The notes under the pieces: model-generated
What the model was told of the DNA's origin: nothing
Seen by the model: only the letters and a program-made list of their open reading frames with translations
Databases searched by the model: none
Made by a program: the position numbers and the translations under genes
Shown here: one piece after another, positions 54,501 through 60,500 of the stretch
How positions within the stretch are numbered: the first letter of the stretch is position 1
How the letters are laid out: the number at the start of each line of letters is the position of its first letter
Assembly: GCA_002633005.1 (NCBI GenBank)
Contig: NMRA01000306.1
Coordinates: 210,464-274,463 of the forward strand
DNA: 64,000 bases
Direction: 5' to 3'
Source: Phoronis australis
Lineage: Eukaryota > Phoronida > Phoronidae

Positions 54501-57500
54501 TTTCAAACGATCAGGATTGACCTTTTTCACACATTTCACGACGAGATATGATGTTAATTTTTTGTCCAGGTAGATTTTACGGTTATGGCTTGAGCATGAG
54601 GGTTTTTGTTGAAGCTCTACCCTGTCTTTAGAAAATTATGCACAGATAACGGCGATGTATCGTTCAGGGTCTTACTATGTGAAAAATATTTTTAGCGTCC
54701 TTCAAAAATGTCTATACTCAATGAATAGCACTGGGCACAAATTTCACCCTCTTACTTTCATAAAACAAACAGAGATTGTGAAGGCCGTGGTCACCATAAC
54801 AGTTAAAGGGGAATGCCACCCGATTTAATTAGTGTTTTTTACCGTCTTAATTGGTCTATACCCATATCGCCTCTTATACGGTCGAAATCACCTTGCCGAG
54901 AGGTGGCGCGTTAACTTGTGAGGAAGGTGTAAAGCGACGCAGCGGCGTCAGTGGTTCGTCTGCAGAGTGAAAGCCGCTATATTGCGGTGCATCAGTTCCC
55001 GCTTGTCCGAACTATGAAACTGCGAAGAAAGCGGGTATATCGTTTTTTCGGCTTCATCGAGAGCGCGAAATGCTTAGGAAGTGGCTAGCGGTAGTGAAGA
55101 ATGAAAGGTATGCTGTTAATAGTAAGTATGAAGCATGAGGCCGTGAAACATCTCCGTGTCTTGTGGCCGGCATTTCGTCGACAGTGATTTCTCTGACTAA
55201 TTCCGGCTTACCACTGAACTATCTATACGTTCCGTTGCCTATGCATGTTGACGACGCCTCTCTAGTATTTCTTGATCAGTGTATTCGGGTTCGATCTGAT
55301 AGGCTGTGAAACCTAACGATCCGACCCGTGAAGTCTTCGTCAGATGACCTCTTGACTAAGTCGGGATTGGCGCCGGGCGAGTTGCCATATAGACGTTTAT
55401 TATTTTGCGTTCTGTTTCAAAATGAATTCTTCTCATCCTAAAATGATCCTAACCAATGCTTATATGAAACTGGCACAAAGCCTGACTCATTAGATACGAT
55501 TTGCAATGCCTTGGAGTGCTCGTGAGTGCAAATGTTTTTAGAAGCCAGCAATGAATAAACTACTGCGTTACCGGCTTTTGATGCCGACAACAAAGGTAAT
55601 TGACCAGGCACCGAGGCCGTGTGAGCGTTTGCTGTTGTGAAACAATTACTCGATTTTATATGCTATTGTCACATGTTAGGGGAATCTTTACTGTTACTGT
55701 ACAACCCTGACGGTCTGTGCAAGGAGAACCCGACTTTGGCGGCCCCTGAAAAGGTTTTCAGTTTCGTGGCTAATTCACAAAAATAATTACGTGCACATTA
55801 TTTCTTTAGCTCACTATTATATAGTCTCTTCGTGACTGGAGGTTTAGTTTCCAACTCGAGCTGGTTTATGTTCGTGCCAGTCCCGGCGGCCGCGATGGGC
55901 CTGATCGGGTTCCGAGCCACTGGCCGGCCGGATAACGAGCCGTCCGTCCGGCCGCGACGGGTCTGATCGGGTTCCGAGCCACTGGCCGGGATAACAAGCG
56001 TTTTGCGTATTTAGAACTGAAAAAAGTATAAACAACGCAGATCTATGTTCTCCTGTCTGTATTTCACAGACGAATGCTTGGAATTTATCTCCGAACAGAC
56101 CCCACACTCCTGCTACGGACCTTGGTAAATTGGCCTGCCGAGCTTTGTAGGTTAAGGTGTGTCCAAGTAGCTGTAAATCCGTAACAGCGAAATAAAACAA
56201 CATGTTTCAATAAGAAATCGGTGTATTTTTAAGGGTTTTACATCGAAGTTTGATGATTTATTGGTGTTAAACGATGAATTCAAGCGATAAGCTGACACCA
56301 CTAACCCGTGTTGTGAACTGCTGAACAGACTGCGTGGGAAACCAATTATGTCATTGTATAATTTCAACACCTCCGTCTGCCGTCAGGTGTCAGGTAACGC
56401 AACCGAACCTGCCGTTATCGAGTAGATCTACTCCATCTAAATTGATACAAAATAGGTTGTTTTTGGGGTGGCATTCTCCTTTAAGGTTTGTGACCTTGAT
56501 AAGATTGTGCAAAGCTACGCAAGATGTCAAAGTGTGAATGGACAAAGAGAGATCTATAGATAAGTTTAAATTGGTGTAGCTAGGGATTGACACCATCAAA
56601 CTTTTCCGGAACTTAGACACAAAAATTGGCCAATCTGTTCTCGTAATTTCTGTTGGCAATGCGATTGCTCAATTCTCGAAGCTAGTCTCCGCTCTAAAGT
56701 TCAGTAGTTATGCGCCCAGACTTAACTTCGTCGCACCATGAGGTAGTCCATGTTTATTTCGGAGTACCGTTAATTTACATGTATGCTATGCACTCAAGCG
56801 ATCTCAAACCAAATTTATCTGTTTTTTATGTGCATGGCAGACGATTCCGCCATTACCCACGGGAGCTGGTCTGAGTGGGGAGCCCTGTCAAGCTGCACGT
56901 GTATGGAAAGAGGAACAGCACTACAGACTAGGGAACGGGAGTGTACAAAACCGAAACCAATGGACGGGAAACACTGCATTGGCCTGCCGTTTGAAAATTT
57001 TCAATGTTCAGGTATGTTAAGTCGTTAGTATTAGAACTGGAACTTAAATTGTAGATAGCGAAGGTAATAAATTACGTAAACTCTAACTTCTGAATTAAAT
57101 GTTACAGCTCGCAATAAATTCTTACCAACTAAAGACGTTTCAGTATCATGCAATGGCAAGTTTCTATAGCGTAACATGTGGTATTTGATTGATATTCTTA
57201 AAAAAGGTTATCAAATCAATTATTATTTAACGTATTGAATTCTATATTGTAGATAACTTCGAATATTGCCCAGATATGGAACAGATTTCGTATTTACCAT
57301 ACACAGGTGACTGTATGTTATTATAGCTATTTTTCAAAGTAATGCTCTCAGTCAGTATATTTCCTGCTTTCACTTTAAAATTTTAAAATTGATCACCTAA
57401 AGATAGAATGAGATTATCCACCTGGACCGGAAACACGTGTGTCTTTGTTTTCAATCATTTGCTATATTGGAAGTGGTCGAGTTGTTGGTCAAGAAATGTT

Positions 57501-60500
57501 GTAATGAAATATCTGCCTCGCGTACCATATATGCAAAATACATATAGATTATTTCAGGGCGAAGTCGTTATCCCCCGTATTCTAGAGCCCAAATGTATTT
57601 TGGAGAATTTTCACCCGAGGGGCGTTAGCCCCCTCAAATAATGCTTTTACTCAAAACCAATTGAAAATTTAGACAAAATAGAAACAAAGTGAATCTATAA
57701 ATTAAGGTTTAGCAACTATTGTAGCTTACTACACATTTTATCACGCTAAACTTCGACTGGGAAAATATCGTCTTCTCAAGTAGGTTACCACTGGTAACTG
57801 AGTATAATGCTCAAGTCATAGGATCCCGACGACACCATACCCAAATTCAAATTGGAGATCGGTGATTTACAAGTGAGAGAACATGAGAGAAAAATTTCAC
57901 TGAATTAAAATACCTTTTTATGGAAATTGTGCGTCTTATTTTTCATAGCGTATAAGTGTCAGTGCAATGCCCTTTGTGGAACATGCGATTGTTGCGCGGG
58001 CTTATTTAAGTATTCTATTTACAAGTTCGATGACGTCAGCCGCTGAGTGGTGCAGCAGTAAGTCGATGACCCGAGGCTGGGGTTCCCGCCAAAATGTTAT
58101 AAATATATGGGTTATTACATGGTTGTATTGGCCATTCGGGGCTAATATTGTGCTATAAACTACACTTGTTATCGGAGTTTAATCGTTTTCAGGCTACTGC
58201 GATATAACGCACGGGTCACAGCTACAAGTGACATCTCTTCAGGGTCGATACATAATGGGTCATGACCTTTTCACTGTGATTGTCACTGATCAAGATGAAT
58301 GTGCTTTTGCCTGCATGAACGAGACTCGGTGTCAGTCTGCAGATTTTGTGACGTCAGATAACATATGCAACTTAAAGAATGCCACGTGGACGACGTCTTT
58401 CTACTTCGCCAAACCAAGCTTTGACAGCAGCGTGGTACACTTAGAACTTCAGTGTGCCGTTGGTAGAGTAACATTTTTATTCTAAGCACTTGTTCTAGAA
58501 AGTCATGTATGCACATAGGCAGCGCACCATAGGGGGCTGGGAGGCTATAGTCCCCCCACTTTTTCATTGCTAGGTAGCACATGGTCTATGGGCGGTGCAA
58601 CACACTGGGGCTGTGGGAGCTTTAGCCCCCCACTGTTTTCAGTGCTGCGCCGCCCATGCATGCATAAAACTAATCGAATGTACCAAGCGACGATATGTGA
58701 AGCACAGAACGATCATGCTTCCAATTGCTTCTATAATAGTAGTATTGAGGCATCAGTGTATTCTGCGATTTTCGCAGGTATTTGCTTAGCAATTTGTAAT
58801 TGAAATGAAGTCCACTGACGCAGACGAAGTGTCAAACAATAAGTTAACAAAAACCCAGAGGCCCGCTTCATGAAATGGTTCCGTCTTAACTATGACAAAT
58901 CTATGTTTGACCCATTTCATTGAATTTTTAGGCCAGAATTAAGGCAGAAATTTCTTTCAGTTAAGAGCGAAAGTTAGCTTGCTACTAAGCAAACTTATGA
59001 TCGGACTGCTGGTCGAAATGACCGTCATTATTGTTAAATGCTGAGGGCCAAATTTGGTGATATCGTTGTCAATATGGTTTTCAATCTAAATGGTCCCTAA
59101 CTATGCGAAAACCGTCAAAGCAACCTAGAGACAATACGATGCAACTCACCTGCTCATCTGAAAAAGGTCCGTGGGACGGTAAATGTTATTTGGGAGCACA
59201 AGATCATTCAACTTGGTTCCGGCAAAATTTCAGATTCCCCATACTGGTCTGCTTTAATTTCGCAACCCCCGCCTTACGCATACAGATTTTTCTGTTTGGA
59301 TTACTAAAAGGGATAAACGCTAGGAGAGGGGGGGGGCAGTCACCAAAAGTGTTGGCGTTTCACCAAAATTTCACTTGAAATACAATTTTTTAGACATGAA
59401 CAAGTTACGCACATCGTGCATTCACGATAATATTTTGACCTTTAGCGAATATTTTTTTTGTTATATCCAGTTTAGGGAAAGCTCGCTTCAGTTACTAGGA
59501 TCATGCTTCGAAGGCTTGGGGTCTCCATGAGACTGTTGAGGGATTTTAAACCGAAATCTGTTGTTGAAACACATGTGCCTGAGTTCCTAGGAAGTTCAAA
59601 TGATTTATAACTCATCGACTTTCGCCAACCTTAGTCAAATTCACCGAAACACCAATTTCTTGCGGGATAATCTGTGATTGATCAACATTATGCCGTGCAC
59701 TTTGTTCTTTGGGGGTCGGATGATTTGGATTCATGTGAATTTCGGTGTGCCTCTAAATTCAATGAGGCATTGTCAATGTAATTATAAAATAAGCCTTTAG
59801 TTGTCAAAAATCGTCTATGAATCTTCCGCTACATGTATTTCAGAACATGGTCTTACGCCACTTTCTGTTTTTAACCACCAGACTTGAGCCAGAGCACATT
59901 CACTTGTATATAGGTCTTATGGGAAAGTCACTAAGCGACGTAATATGATTATGAAATGTGTAAAAAGCGCAGATGTGACTATTGCCAGAGGTCGAGGGTG
60001 TGTTGGATCGTGTTTCTTGGGTTAGTGGTTCGAGGGATAGTGGGTCGAGGGGTTCGTGGGAGGTGGAGGGAGTGGATGGAGTTTTAGAACAATCTATCTC
60101 GTAAAGTCTTTTTCATCATTGACAATAATTCTTTTCAAGAAATGGCTGAATAGCGATCATGCAAGTATCGGCATCGATTCTTTCTATTCCTTCTAACATT
60201 TTGATCTCTCCGTGATATGCACAAGTCATTATTTTGAAGATTGTAGCTCAATTTTCTCGCATTTCTTTGCACAGAACACTTCTTCACTAATAAATCGCTT
60301 GTGAGTTCTCTCAGAGATTGCTATTCCCTGGGTTGTCCTCCTTGGATCGAATCAATCCCTCTACACGATCCCCGTTTTCATTCAAACATGCAGTCTTGGG
60401 TTTCCTACTGCCACTTTACGCGCACCTTTTCCTGGGAACTCCCTTGCCATTCTTCTTCCGCCCAATCTTTTCTCCTTGAAAGAGGTTTCAATGGTAAATT

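Noticed and set aside
55844-56203. 119-codon minus-strand ORF inside the Kolobok-like element
   Set aside because: Its sequence follows the 62-bp tandem repeat and has no transposase features.
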